In this document: piece after piece, positions 46,505 through 55,292 of the stretch
How positions within the stretch are numbered: the first letter of the stretch is position 1
Layout of the letters: every line of letters begins with the position of its first letter
From: Methylomicrobium sp051061015
GTDB taxonomy: Bacteria > Pseudomonadota > Gammaproteobacteria > Methylococcales > Methylomonadaceae
NCBI GenBank assembly: GCA_051061015.1
Contig: JBPFEG010000029.1
Location: forward strand, 186,001 to 250,000
Direction: 5' to 3'
DNA: 64,000 nt
The notes under the pieces: model-generated
Seen by the model: the letters and a program-made list of their open reading frames with translations, nothing else
Database searches by the model: none
Told to the model about the DNA's origin: nothing
Program-made: the position numbers and the translations under genes

Positions 46505-47365
46505 ATGGACATTGATCAAATCCGAACTTTTTTGAGCGTGGCGGCGAACGGCAGCTTTCAGGAAGCGGCGAACCGGCTCTATGTTACACAATCGACCGTC
46601 AGCATGCGTATCCAGCGTCTGGAAGAGTACATGCGCGTGCCTTTGTTTGTACGCAACCGGTCCGGAGCGCATTTGACCCAGCAGGGGCGGCGCTTTTTGA
46701 AACATGCCAAGTCGATGCTGCTGACGCTGGATCAGGCGAAACACGATATTGGGCTACCCAGCCGTTTTCGAGCCAGCATCACGGTCGGGGCGCGGATTGC
46801 GCTGTGGGAGACGATGCTGCCGCGCTGGATCGGCGAAATCCGCAATTCATTGCCTGACGTGTCGCTGCGCTGCGAAATCGGTTTCGAGGAGGATTTGATG
46901 CGCAGGCTGATCGAGGGCACGGTCGACATCGGCATGATGTACACGCCGCAGCACAGCCCGGGGCTGAAAGTGGAGCATTTGTTCGACGAGACGCTGGTGC
47001 TGTTGACCACGCGGCCCAATGAGCCCTGGCCTGGCGACGATTATATCTATGTCGACTGGGGGCCCGAGTTTTATGCCCAGCACAGCAGCAGTTATCCCGA
47101 TCTGGAACGTCCTGCGCAGGTAGTCAATATCGGTTGGCTCGGCATTCAGTTGATTCTGGCCAACGGCGGTTCGTGTTTTCTGCCGATTCGGATGGCCGAA
47201 TCGTTTATCTGGGCAAGGCGTCTGCATCGTGTGCCCGACAGTCCGGAATTCAAGTTACCCTCTTATATGGTCTATCCACTGGATGCCGATTCAGCGGTAT
47301 TGAGCCAGGTGTTAGGTAACCTGCGCAAGCTGGCGGCGATCGAGCGGCAGAGTAATTACGGTTGA
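46505..47365 (+). CDS. LysR-family transcriptional regulator
   Basis: 286 residues. The N-terminal winged helix (1-60) has FLSVAANGSFQEAANRLYVTQSTVSMRIQRLEE. The C-terminal co-inducer domain spans about 90-280. LysR regulators often control the divergent neighbour, here the lipoprotein/membrane protein pair at 45054-46313, with 191 bases of AT-rich DNA between (46314-46504) suited to an operator. The effector is not evident. Confidence 0.85.
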   Translation: MDIDQIRTFLSVAANGSFQEAANRLYVTQSTVSMRIQRLEEYMRVPLFVRNRSGAHLTQQGRRFLKHAKSMLLTLDQAKHDIGLPSRFRASITVGARIALWETMLPRWIGEIRNSLPDVSLRCEIGFEEDLMRRLIEGTVDIGMMYTPQHSPGLKVEHLFDETLVLLTTRPNEPWPGDDYIYVDWGPEFYAQHSSSYPDLERPAQVVNIGWLGIQLILANGGSCFLPIRMAESFIWARRLHRVPDSPEFKLPSYMVYPLDADSAVLSQVLGNLRKLAAIERQSNYG

Positions 47366-47537
47366 AAACTATCGCTTCGTGTTCCGGGCTCGTAAGGAAT
47401 CCGCCTTGAAAGGCTGTAGCTGACGAAAACGCGGGAATATTCATTTTTACCTTTGCCCGGAGGTCACCATTGATCGTTGAAGAAGAAACGAGCAATCCTA
47501 CGAGAATCAATGTAATTTTAAATTTTAAGGAGCACGA

Positions 47538-47690
47538 ATGAACCCATTAGACGAAGCCATCAAAAAACTGGAAGCCTTTCTGTTTATTCACGGCAAGGAT
47601 CTTAAATCTGAAGTTCACACGGAGTATTTGAACATTGTTGAAACCATACGAAAAGAAGTGAACAGATTAAGGCAACAAAAAACCAATTAA
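47538..47690 (+). CDS. 50-residue hypothetical protein
   Basis: A short frame with a near-perfect ribosome site (TAAGGAGCACGA before ATG). The product is charged and helical: NPLDEAIKKLEAFLFIHGKD, then an HTEYLNIVETIRKEVNRLRQQ helix, ending KTN. It lacks Cys, signal or membrane segments. The strong ribosome site and amphipathic helices argue for a real gene; no family is recognised. Confidence 0.5.
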   Translation: MNPLDEAIKKLEAFLFIHGKDLKSEVHTEYLNIVETIRKEVNRLRQQKTN

Positions 47691-47893
47691 GCGAAGCTCA
47701 TCATGATCGAATGCTGTCTGCCTCCGTGGCAAAGGTTGATCGGCTGTCTATAGACGCGTGAAATACTTACAAATTTTAAGGTTGAATTTAACTTCACCGG
47801 ATAGAGTATTTTTTTAAGGGAAATAAAGCAGAGCTTTACAGGCACGGTTTTACGGCTCCCTTCGATACTTTTCCAAAAAGAGATTCAATACGT

Positions 47894-48592
47894 ATGAAAA
47901 GCAAAAAAAGCATAACCTCCGGAGTAGCCGCAATTACGGCTGTTATGACACTCGGCACTTCGGCCTGGGCGGCTACTACCGTACAAATCGGAGCGACCGG
48001 CAAAACCTATGCCTCTAGTGCGGTGCGTTGTGCTGCCAACCCAGCCACGGGTGTTCAATCGCCGGTAGTAGACGCCGGTCTATTTAATCCAAAACAGGGT
48101 GCGAACGCCGAAGTGAGGCTCAACGGCGTGTTGGTGACAAATGTCAGCGAAGGTTCTCCGTCCGCCAGTGTCTGGCTCGTCGATAATACCAACACGGTCG
48201 TTGTGGCGCTTAGCAAAAGGACTGCCGATAGCTATGAGTTTACCGTACAACCTGGAATGTGCGCCCTTCCAGACACCTCCGGCAATACATTCAGCGCCGA
48301 CGGCACACAGGAATATGCCGCCAGCGGTAAATCCTACGTTACGGTGACGCCCGGTTGCGCATTGAATCCGGCCACCGGTTTGGCGCAGCCGTATGTACAC
48401 CTGGTTGATAATGGTGGTTATCTGCTCAATGTTTCCGTCAATGGCGTACCGCTTACGCAGCTAAGCCCAACCCGGCCTCATACGCCCGTGTTTCTGAGTG
48501 CTGGCCTGAATGTCATCTCGGCCGCCAACGGTTTCTTAACCATCGACTATTATGTTCGCGACGGTGGCAATGGCTCCTGTTTGCTACCGTAG
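47894..48592 (+). CDS. Exported protein with internal duplication
   Basis: 232 residues with a signal peptide (SKKSITSGVAAITAVMTLGTSAWA). The mature part is two related halves. The first starts TGKTYASSAVRCAANPATG (residues 35-53), the second SGKSYVTVTPGCALNPATG (144-162). Each half continues with a V-NGV-T-lS strand and ends with a Cys (C46/C123; C155/C229), suggesting one disulphide per domain. The sequence is beta-rich without charged patches. No known family is recognised. A terminator follows at 48604. Confidence 0.65.
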   Translation: MKSKKSITSGVAAITAVMTLGTSAWAATTVQIGATGKTYASSAVRCAANPATGVQSPVVDAGLFNPKQGANAEVRLNGVLVTNVSEGSPSASVWLVDNTNTVVVALSKRTADSYEFTVQPGMCALPDTSGNTFSADGTQEYAASGKSYVTVTPGCALNPATGLAQPYVHLVDNGGYLLNVSVNGVPLTQLSPTRPHTPVFLSAGLNVISAANGFLTIDYYVRDGGNGSCLLP

Positions 48593-48603
48593 CAAGGAAA
48601 TGG

Positions 48604-48647
48604 CATAGAGGGGGCAAGACAATCCATAGCCCTCTCTATGTTTGTTT
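48604..48647 (+). terminator. Terminator after duplicated exported protein
   Basis: The arms CATAGAG (48604-48610) and CTCTATG (48634-48640) pair, with further G/C pairs inside, and TTTGTTT follows. A second perfect 9-base hairpin CCCGTATGA/TCATACGGG lies at 48699-48721, suited to the convergent yicC gene. Confidence 0.6.
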
Positions 48648-48833
48648 GCCCAACTGGCGGTTGTATCAGCTGGTCAGGGAAAAATCAAAAGTCTGCTTCC
48701 CGTATGATATTGTCATACGGGAGTTTACAGGGAGAGGCTCTTCCGGGATCAATTCTGCCTGTTTGTGGCATGATCCCAATTAGGACAATTTTTTAAAGCC
48801 GCAAGATCAGGTTCAGCGTTTTGTATTAAAGCG

Positions 48834-49700
48834 CTATTCGATGTTTTGTATTTGTTCCCTGATCTGCTCGATCAACACTTTCAGTTCAATCGAAATTTTG
48901 GTGATCTCCTTGTCGGACGATTTGGATCCCAGTGTGTTCGCTTCGCGGTTCATTTCCTGCATCAAAAAATCGAGCCGCCGTCCGACCGGTTCACCCTGCT
49001 CGATTACGCGCAGTACTTCTTTGATATGCGTATCCAGTCGATCCAGTTCTTCGTCGACGTCGAGCTTTTGCGTCAGAAATACCAGCTCCTGTTCAAGCCG
49101 GTCGAAATCGGGTTGGGCGACCAATTCCGTGATGCGCTCCTTCAGTTTGTTACGGATCGCCTGCAAAACTTCGGGTATCCGTTTCTTGGCGGCGTCCGTA
49201 TGAAGCTGAATTTTTTCGCAACGATCCTGAATCAGTCTCTGCAGCTGCCGGCCTTCGCGCTCCCGTACTTCCAATAGCTTCAGCAAGGTCTGCCTGACCA
49301 GTTCGGCAATGCCCCGGTTAAGTTCTTCCTTGTTCAGCTCGAGTTCCTGCTGAATGCCCGGGAAGGCCAGTACATCGAGCGCGGAAAAAGACAGGGGAGA
49401 GGGCATCTGTTCTTCGATTTGCCGCGCGGCGGTCAGCAGAGCAGCGACCGCTTCCCGGTTCACGAACAAACTTTGCGAATCCTTGATCTGTTTTTTGCAG
49501 GTCAGCGTGCATTCGATTTTGCCGCGGCTGATTTTCGCGGTAATCGCGGAGCGTATATCCGTTTCGGCAAATCGCAGACGCTCCGGCAGCTTGATTGAAA
49601 TGTCGAGATAACGGTGATTGACCGAACGCAGTTCACAATTAATCGTCAGCGCGCCGATTTCGGCTTCGCTGCTGGCAAACGCGGTCATACTTTTAGTCAT
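48834..49700 (-). CDS. yicC: YicC-family endoribonuclease
   Basis: 288 residues. The N-terminal MTKSMTAFASSEAE and SVNHRYLDISIKLPERLR are the family signature, and the C-terminal DUF1732 part has GRRLDFLMQEMNREANTLGSKSSD (acidic and Asn/Glu residues used for metal-dependent cleavage). YicC of E. coli is an endoribonuclease acting on the sRNA RyhB. It is divergent from the kinase gene, 43 bases away. Confidence 0.93.
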   Translation of the reverse strand: MTKSMTAFASSEAEIGALTINCELRSVNHRYLDISIKLPERLRFAETDIRSAITAKISRGKIECTLTCKKQIKDSQSLFVNREAVAALLTAARQIEEQMPSPLSFSALDVLAFPGIQQELELNKEELNRGIAELVRQTLLKLLEVREREGRQLQRLIQDRCEKIQLHTDAAKKRIPEVLQAIRNKLKERITELVAQPDFDRLEQELVFLTQKLDVDEELDRLDTHIKEVLRVIEQGEPVGRRLDFLMQEMNREANTLGSKSSDKEITKISIELKVLIEQIREQIQNIE

Positions 49701-49743
49701 TAATCACCTATAATAAACGGGGCTTTAAAGCGAATGTGCACAG

Positions 49744-50646
49744 ATGGCGGAATATTACGAACCCGAAACGTATCCTAAAGAATGGAATTATCTTCAAACC
49801 GGCACCATTATAGACCAGTATGTAATCGAGCGGGAGTTGGCGCACGGGGGATTCAGTTCCGTCTATCTGGCACGGCAGACATCCGATCAGGTGCAGGTTG
49901 CGATCAAGGAATACCTGCCGCGTAAATTGGCGCACCGGACCTGGAATAATGTGGTCGTGGTGAACGACGAAGAATCTCATGCCTTGTTCAAGCGCGGCCG
50001 ACGGTTGTTTTTCGAAGAGGCCAGGGTTCTTGCTACCTTGAAGCACCCGAATATCGTCGAAGTGATCAATTTCTTTGAAGCCAATTCGACCGTTTACATG
50101 GTAATGGTTTACAACTACGGCGTCACGCTCGAAAAAGTGCTGGCCAAGAAAGCCTTGAGCATCAGCGAGGACTTCCTCAAGGCGGTCTTCAATACCTTAC
50201 TGGACGGCGTCGGTCATATTCACCAGCACAGCTATCTGCATCTGGACATCAAGCCGGCCAATATTCTGGTGCGGCCCGGTAATGATTCGGTATTGCTCGA
50301 TTTCGGTGCCTTTCAGGCGTTTCCGTGCGTTAATCCCCAGCAGAAGACCAAAGTGCTGACGAAAGGGTTTTCGCCGATCGAACAATATAACCTGTGTACA
50401 CCGCTCGGGCCGTGGACCGATATTTATGCGATCGGCGCCAGCATGCGCGCCTGTCTGGAGGTGAAATCGCCGCAGCCCGCACCTGAACGCGCAGACAAAG
50501 ACACGTTGGAGCCCGCAGCAAAATTGTTCAAGCGAAAATATTCGGCGCCGTTATTGAATGCGATCGACTGGGCGATGGGGCTTCATCCGAAAGATAGACC
50601 GCAATCCGCCGCTGAGCTTCGCGACGCGTTAAACGCCGAAGCGTAG
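49744..50646 (+). CDS. Soluble Ser/Thr protein kinase
   Basis: 300 residues, a single kinase domain: Gly-rich loop AHGGFSSVYLA, catalytic lysine in VAIKEYLP, Glu in the C-helix (FFEEARVLATLKHPN), catalytic loop HLDIKPANI (D with the unusual HLD instead of HRD) and DFG in LLDFGAFQ. The APE region reads GFSPIEQY. No membrane helix, PASTA or forkhead domain is present, so it is a cytoplasmic kinase with an unknown partner. It converges with a RimK-like ligase gene five bases away, but the two are not co-transcribed. Confidence 0.9.
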   Translation: MAEYYEPETYPKEWNYLQTGTIIDQYVIERELAHGGFSSVYLARQTSDQVQVAIKEYLPRKLAHRTWNNVVVVNDEESHALFKRGRRLFFEEARVLATLKHPNIVEVINFFEANSTVYMVMVYNYGVTLEKVLAKKALSISEDFLKAVFNTLLDGVGHIHQHSYLHLDIKPANILVRPGNDSVLLDFGAFQAFPCVNPQQKTKVLTKGFSPIEQYNLCTPLGPWTDIYAIGASMRACLEVKSPQPAPERADKDTLEPAAKLFKRKYSAPLLNAIDWAMGLHPKDRPQSAAELRDALNAEA

Positions 50647-50650
50647 CTTT

Positions 50651-52123
50651 TTAGATCCCCTTGCTGCGGTTTTCCATGCGCCGCAAAAACTCTTCCATGA
50701 TCAGTCGGTAGAGTTGGTCGCCCAGATATTTGTCTTCAATGCCGCTGTCGATGTTCGGATTGTCGTTCACTTCGATCACATAACCTTTCCCGTTTTTTTC
50801 CTTCACATCGACGCCGTAAAAACCGTTCCCGATCGGCTGGGTGGCTTTCAGGGCCGCGTCCAGCACCATTTTCGGCACTTCAAACGTCGGCAAGGTCTCG
50901 AAATTACCGGCATCGGTACGGTTGCCGCCATGGCGATAGATTTGCCAGTGATTTTTGACCATATAATAGCGGCAGGCATAGAGGGCTTTGTTGTTGAATA
51001 CGCCGATGCGCCAGTCGAAATCGGTATAAAGAAATTCCTGTGCCAGCAGCAACGCCGATTTTTGAAACAGTTCGGGTAGTTTCTGTTCAAGTTCCTGGCG
51101 ATTATTCACTTTTACGATGCCTCGCGAAAACGAGCCGTCCGGAATTTTGATTACGACCGGATAGCCGGCCTCGGCCTCCAGACGGTCCAGATGCATCGAA
51201 TTGCCCTTGTGCAGCAGCCAGGCGTTCGGCGACGGCACCCGATGCGTACGGAACAGGTCGGCCAGATAAACCTTATTCGTGCAGCGCAGAATCGATGTCG
51301 GGTCGTCAATCACGACCAATCCTTCCGCTTCGGCTTTTTTTGCGAAGCGGTAAGTATAATGGTCGATCGCGGTGGTTTCGCGGATGAATAAACCGTCGAA
51401 CTCCGGCAGGCGTATATAATGCTGTTGCGTAATCAGTTCGATGTCGATACCGAATTGCCGTCCGGCAGTGATGAACTTTTTTAATGCCCCGCTGTTGCTT
51501 GGAGGCAGTTTTTCCTCCGGATTGACCAGGATGGCCAGATCGTAGCGCATCGCTTTACGGGTGCGCCCCTTGCGCCAGACCTTCTTGCTGAATCGATCGA
51601 GCGCCTCGGCGAACAGCGTCTGTTGCGCGTCGTCGAGGGAGCGGTGCGACACCGCTCGGAGGGCATTGATTTCCCAGCGGTCCCGATAGCTCAAGGTTAC
51701 CTCCAGCACAGGACACGAGAAGCGCTCGAACAAAAGCCGCGCCAGATCCTGAAAATCCGGGTCCGGCGTAGTGCCGAAAAAGCTCAGCAGCTTGATTTCC
51801 TCGAGTTTGTCCTTGGTTTTGAAAGCCTTGCCCAGGGTCTGCGATAAATCCTCGATCTGCAACCGGTACAAGGCTTTTTTGCCCAGATCATTCAGTACCT
51901 TGACCGAAGGAATCACATGATGGCCGCGCGCTTCGGCCAGTAGCGAACAGTAATAGCCATCGGACAGGTATTTATAGCTGCCGCACAGGTTGATCACCCG
52001 CACGCGTTCGTCCGCGCTGCTCTGTTCAGTGGCCAGGTAGGTTTCAAAGGTAATCACACGCTCGCTGGGATAATACGGATTCCAGTCGGCCAGATCGTCA
52101 ACAACCAGTATGGTACGCGCCAT
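50651..52123 (-). CDS. RimK-family ATP-grasp ligase with RimK-like N-terminal domain
   Basis: 490 residues. The N-terminal 200 residues (MARTILVVDDLADWNPYYPS, RVINLCGSYKYLSDGYYCSLLAEARGH) are the RLAN domain seen before some ATP-grasp ligases. The C-terminal ATP-grasp part has YPVVIKIPDGSFSRGIVKV, the metal-binding VDVKEKNGKGYVIEVNDNPNID and related motifs. RimK-type enzymes form amide or peptide bonds, commonly adding Glu to a protein or small molecule. The target here is unknown. Confidence 0.85.
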   Translation of the reverse strand: MARTILVVDDLADWNPYYPSERVITFETYLATEQSSADERVRVINLCGSYKYLSDGYYCSLLAEARGHHVIPSVKVLNDLGKKALYRLQIEDLSQTLGKAFKTKDKLEEIKLLSFFGTTPDPDFQDLARLLFERFSCPVLEVTLSYRDRWEINALRAVSHRSLDDAQQTLFAEALDRFSKKVWRKGRTRKAMRYDLAILVNPEEKLPPSNSGALKKFITAGRQFGIDIELITQQHYIRLPEFDGLFIRETTAIDHYTYRFAKKAEAEGLVVIDDPTSILRCTNKVYLADLFRTHRVPSPNAWLLHKGNSMHLDRLEAEAGYPVVIKIPDGSFSRGIVKVNNRQELEQKLPELFQKSALLLAQEFLYTDFDWRIGVFNNKALYACRYYMVKNHWQIYRHGGNRTDAGNFETLPTFEVPKMVLDAALKATQPIGNGFYGVDVKEKNGKGYVIEVNDNPNIDSGIEDKYLGDQLYRLIMEEFLRRMENRSKGI

Positions 52124-52432
52124 GGCAGAATTTATTCCTTCACATACGGATTAAAGGGGATGGGGTTAGAAGAGCGGGATAATTTTAGCCGCTATCAGCT
52201 GGTTTACCGTACTTTGTAGCACATTAATGGGACATGAATGCAGAAAAAATTACCGGTAGACCAGCAGTCGGTCCTTCCATCTGAAAACAAGGCACAATCC
52301 CTGAGGACGGGAAAAATAGCCGAGTGAATTGATGCCGATCGAAACGCGACAGAACGGCTTGTCCTCAATCAGCGCATGATTAATCGCAAGGATTATGCCC
52401 GAATTTGGGCAAGGCCGCCGTTGCAGACTGAC
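52124..52432. other. 309-base spacer, nothing recognised
   Basis: No supported frame; the 97-codon frame at 52376-52669 is antisense to the alkyltransferase. It includes the promoter region for the RimK-like gene. No RNA gene or repeat family member was noticed. Confidence 0.4.
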
Positions 52433-52987
52433 TCAACTTTGGAGTGCACCTGCACCGCTTTCTCTTCGCAGCAGCTCGGCCTTACGCTCGACCCCCCAAC
52501 GATAGCCCGACAGGCTGCCGTCAGCTCGAATAACGCGATGGCAAGGAATCGCGACCGCCAGCGTATTGGCCGCGATCGCGCCAGCCACTGCGCGCACCGA
52601 CTTCGGAGCTCCGACCCGCGCCGCGATTTCCGTATAGCTGGCCTTTGCGCCAGGCGGGATTTGCTGTAGTGCCTGCCACACTTTTTGCTGAAACGCGGTG
52701 CCGCGCAGATCCAAAGGCAAATCCAGTCCTGACGCCGGCATTTCGACAAAGCGGATTACTTTGGCGACCCACGTTTCGGACTTATTGTCGCCTTTTATCA
52801 TTACAGCGTGCGGAAATCGCCGTTGAAAGTCACGCGCCAGACTATCGGGATCGTCTCCCAAGCCGATTTCGCAGAGGCCGCGTTCGCTGATTGCGATCAG
52901 GATAGCGCCCAAGGCGCATTTACCCAGCGCGAAGCGAATCCGGTCGTTGGAGTGGTTGTGGCGGTGACTGGACGGTAGCATATTCAA
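52433..52987 (-). CDS. Methylated-DNA-protein-cysteine methyltransferase (Ogt/Ada type)
   Basis: 184 residues. Repairs O6-alkylguanine by transferring the alkyl group to its own cysteine in IPCHRV. The N-terminal ribonuclease-like part (IRFALGKCALGAILIAISERGL) and GTAFQQKVWQALQQIPPGAKASYTEIA are standard. The start resembles the C-terminal half of Ada more than a full Ogt. No Ada N-terminal zinc domain is found in the 445 bases upstream, so it is a stand-alone repair enzyme. Confidence 0.92.
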   Translation of the reverse strand: MNMLPSSHRHNHSNDRIRFALGKCALGAILIAISERGLCEIGLGDDPDSLARDFQRRFPHAVMIKGDNKSETWVAKVIRFVEMPASGLDLPLDLRGTAFQQKVWQALQQIPPGAKASYTEIAARVGAPKSVRAVAGAIAANTLAVAIPCHRVIRADGSLSGYRWGVERKAELLRRESGAGALQS

Positions 52988-53432
52988 TTGGGGAAAAATT
53001 GGAGGTTGCGCAAATTCAACGTTGTACGAGGAATGATCCGAAAAATGATTTTTTCGAGTTAGAAAGTCCGCTATCGAAAGAGTTCTCGGCGATTGCGCGA
53101 ATAAATAAGGTGATAAGAGACAGGATCAACCAAGTCCAGGCCATCTGGATCAGGAAAGGGCGGAAGCTCCCTCTTTAGGGTGCTTCCAGGCTGTTTCTCC
53201 TGTTTTGAGCCTGTATAAGCCTGTATAAAGGAAGCGGGTTTTAAATTCCGCTTTAAGGAATGAGGTAAATGACGGCGTTTTTCTCATTGCCGCTATTTAT
53301 CGGATTATTCAAATAGTGACGGAGTACGCCTCGGCATCTGACCGTCTCTCTATGGCTCGGCGATTGTATCAATTTTACGCTGCTATCGCCGGGCCGGTGA
53401 AAAACCAGAACGGTAGGAAGTAAAAAACGATT
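52988..53432. other. 445-base spacer with short repeats
   Basis: No gene is supported. It has a stem GGAAGC/GCTTCC with inner CCCT/AGGG at 53162-53187 and a tandem pair of AGCCTGTATA units at 53208-53227. None has a T-run. Confidence 0.45.
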
Positions 53433-53975
53433 TTACTGAGGCGCAGGAGCCGCCGGTTTGGCAGGTTCTTCGCCCGTTACCGCGGGAGCCGGAGTTTCCG
53501 GTGTAGCTGGAGTTTCGGATTGCGGCGGCACAGGTTTTTGCGGTTCGGCCGCCGGCGTTGCGGCAGACGCGCCTTCGGCAATCTTGACCAGCCAGCCTTC
53601 CTTCTCTTCGCAGCCCAGCACCGCTTTCACCGCAGCATTGATCCGGACAAATTTACCGGTCAGGCTGGCCGGCAGTTTAGCCTTGACTCGATGGAAACTG
53701 CTGTTGCTTTCGACCGTGAATGGAATTTTTTCGTTTCTGCCACTCAACCGGATCGTAGCCGGATTCGACCAGGCCGAGACTTTGAACTCGAATGTGGCTT
53801 CCGGTGGTACTTCCGCTTTTTCCGGCTCGACATATTCTTTCAGTGTAAAGTCGGTGAATTTGGGTTTCTTGCAGTCTTCTTCCACTTTTTCATCCTCGTA
53901 GGCGATGGCGGATTGCGCGGCCAGCAGAATAGCGAGGACGGATGCACATTTTATTATTTTTGTTTTCATAGACAT
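53433..53975 (-). CDS. Exported protein with Pro/Ala-rich C-terminus
   Basis: 180 residues from the ATG at 53975; the frame runs to 54161, but only this start places a signal peptide (KTKIIKCASVLAILLAAQSAIA) at the N-terminus. The mature part is a beta-sandwich-like domain of about 100 residues (ATFEFKVSAWSNPATIRLSG, LTGKFVRINAAVKAVLG) followed by a low-complexity Pro/Ala/Glu tail (about 130-180). Cys residues (EEDCKKPK, LGCEEKEG) could form a disulphide. No known family is recognised. The long tail suggests an envelope spacer or cell-wall reach. Confidence 0.65.
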   Translation of the reverse strand: MSMKTKIIKCASVLAILLAAQSAIAYEDEKVEEDCKKPKFTDFTLKEYVEPEKAEVPPEATFEFKVSAWSNPATIRLSGRNEKIPFTVESNSSFHRVKAKLPASLTGKFVRINAAVKAVLGCEEKEGWLVKIAEGASAATPAAEPQKPVPPQSETPATPETPAPAVTGEEPAKPAAPAPQ

Positions 53976-54186
53976 ACCCACAAATGACTTTTGAAAGAAA
54001 CCTATCCCTACCGATAGCCCGATCCAATGCACTTTAATAAGTTTTGGAGGTAAATTCAACCGTAAAGTTTTTACTGAATAGAAACATATCCTGATTTTTG
54101 TCCTAAAAAAGCCGTGCGACAGGTTCGCCCAAAACGCAGGTTGTCTTGTACAATAGGGCAATTAAATTTTTTGAGAGAGCACTGCC

Positions 54187-55224
54187 TTGAGCGAGCAACA
54201 GAGCCTGAATTACAAAAGTGCCGGCGTCGATATCGAGGCCGGCAACAACCTGGTCGAACGGATCAAACCGATTGCGGCAAGAACGCGCACCGCCGGCGTG
54301 ATGGCCGGTCTGGGCGGTTTCGGTTCGATGTTCGAACTGCCTCTGGACCGCTACCGCGAGCCGGTGCTGGTTTCCGGCACCGACGGCGTCGGCACCAAGC
54401 TGAAACTGGCGAGCGAGATAAATGTACACGACACGATCGGGATCGATCTGGTCGCGATGTGCGTGAACGACATTATTGTACAGGGCGCCGAGCCTTTGTT
54501 TTTCCTCGACTATTTCGCGACCGGGCGGCTCGATGTCGACACCGCCGCCGCCGTGATCGAAGGCATCGGCAAAGGCTGCGAGCAGGCCGGCGCGGCGCTG
54601 GTCGGCGGCGAAACGGCCGAAATGCCGGGCATGTATCCGGACGGCGAATACGATCTGGCCGGTTTCTGCGTCGGCATCGTCGAAAAAAGCAAGGCGCTGG
54701 ACGGCGGCAAGGTCAAAGTTGGCGACAAACTGATCGGCATCGCCTCTTCAGGGCCGCATTCGAACGGCTATTCGCTGATCCGCAAGATTCTCGCGGTCAG
54801 CGGGGCCAAACTGGACTCGCCGTTTGAAGGCAAGACGCTCGGCGAAACCTTGCTCGCGCCGACACGGATTTATGTGAAGCCGCTGCTCGCGCTGCTCGAA
54901 AAAATCGATGTGCATGCGCTGGCGCATATCACTGGCGGCGGCATTACCGAAAACCTGCCGCGCGTGCTGCTCGACGGCATCCATGCCGAGATTGATTTGT
55001 CTTCCTGGCAAATGCCGGCCGTTTTCGAATGGCTGCAAGCGCAGGGCAATGTGACTGAGGCCGATATGCTGACGACTTTCAACTGCGGTATCGGGATGAT
55101 TGTTTGCGTGGCGCCGGAAGACGAGCAGGCAACTCTGGAAATGCTGAAATTTTTAGGTGAAACAGCCTATCCGATCGGCCAGCTGGTAGCGGGCGAAGGC
55201 AAGCCGAAAGTCGTCTACGCTTAG
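54187..55224 (+). CDS. purM: Phosphoribosylformylglycinamidine cyclo-ligase (AIR synthase)
   Basis: Fifth step of de novo purine synthesis: closes the imidazole ring of AIR using ATP. 345 residues. The start is TTG at 54187, supported by GAGAGAG seven bases upstream and the family N-terminus SLNYKSAGVDIEAGNNLV. Core motifs GTDGVGTKLKLA, DLVAMCVNDIIVQGAEPLFFLDYFATG and GGETAEMPGMY are present. It converges with perM; the two are separated by the hairpin at 55253-55286. Confidence 0.97.
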   Translation: MSEQQSLNYKSAGVDIEAGNNLVERIKPIAARTRTAGVMAGLGGFGSMFELPLDRYREPVLVSGTDGVGTKLKLASEINVHDTIGIDLVAMCVNDIIVQGAEPLFFLDYFATGRLDVDTAAAVIEGIGKGCEQAGAALVGGETAEMPGMYPDGEYDLAGFCVGIVEKSKALDGGKVKVGDKLIGIASSGPHSNGYSLIRKILAVSGAKLDSPFEGKTLGETLLAPTRIYVKPLLALLEKIDVHALAHITGGGITENLPRVLLDGIHAEIDLSSWQMPAVFEWLQAQGNVTEADMLTTFNCGIGMIVCVAPEDEQATLEMLKFLGETAYPIGQLVAGEGKPKVVYA

Positions 55225-55252
55225 CATATCCACCGATCCGCTTCTCAATCGA

Positions 55253-55286
55253 AGACCTGCCAGGTTTTTAAAAACCTGGGAGGTCT
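55253..55286. terminator. Bidirectional hairpin between purM and perM
   Basis: A 17-base arm pair with zero loop and one mismatch (AGACCTGCCAGGTTTTT against AAAAACCTGGGAGGTCT) has T-runs on both strands by symmetry. It lies between convergent genes. Similar ends occur in the REP-like hairpin at 10322-10353. Confidence 0.75.
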
Positions 55287-55292
55287 GTCATT

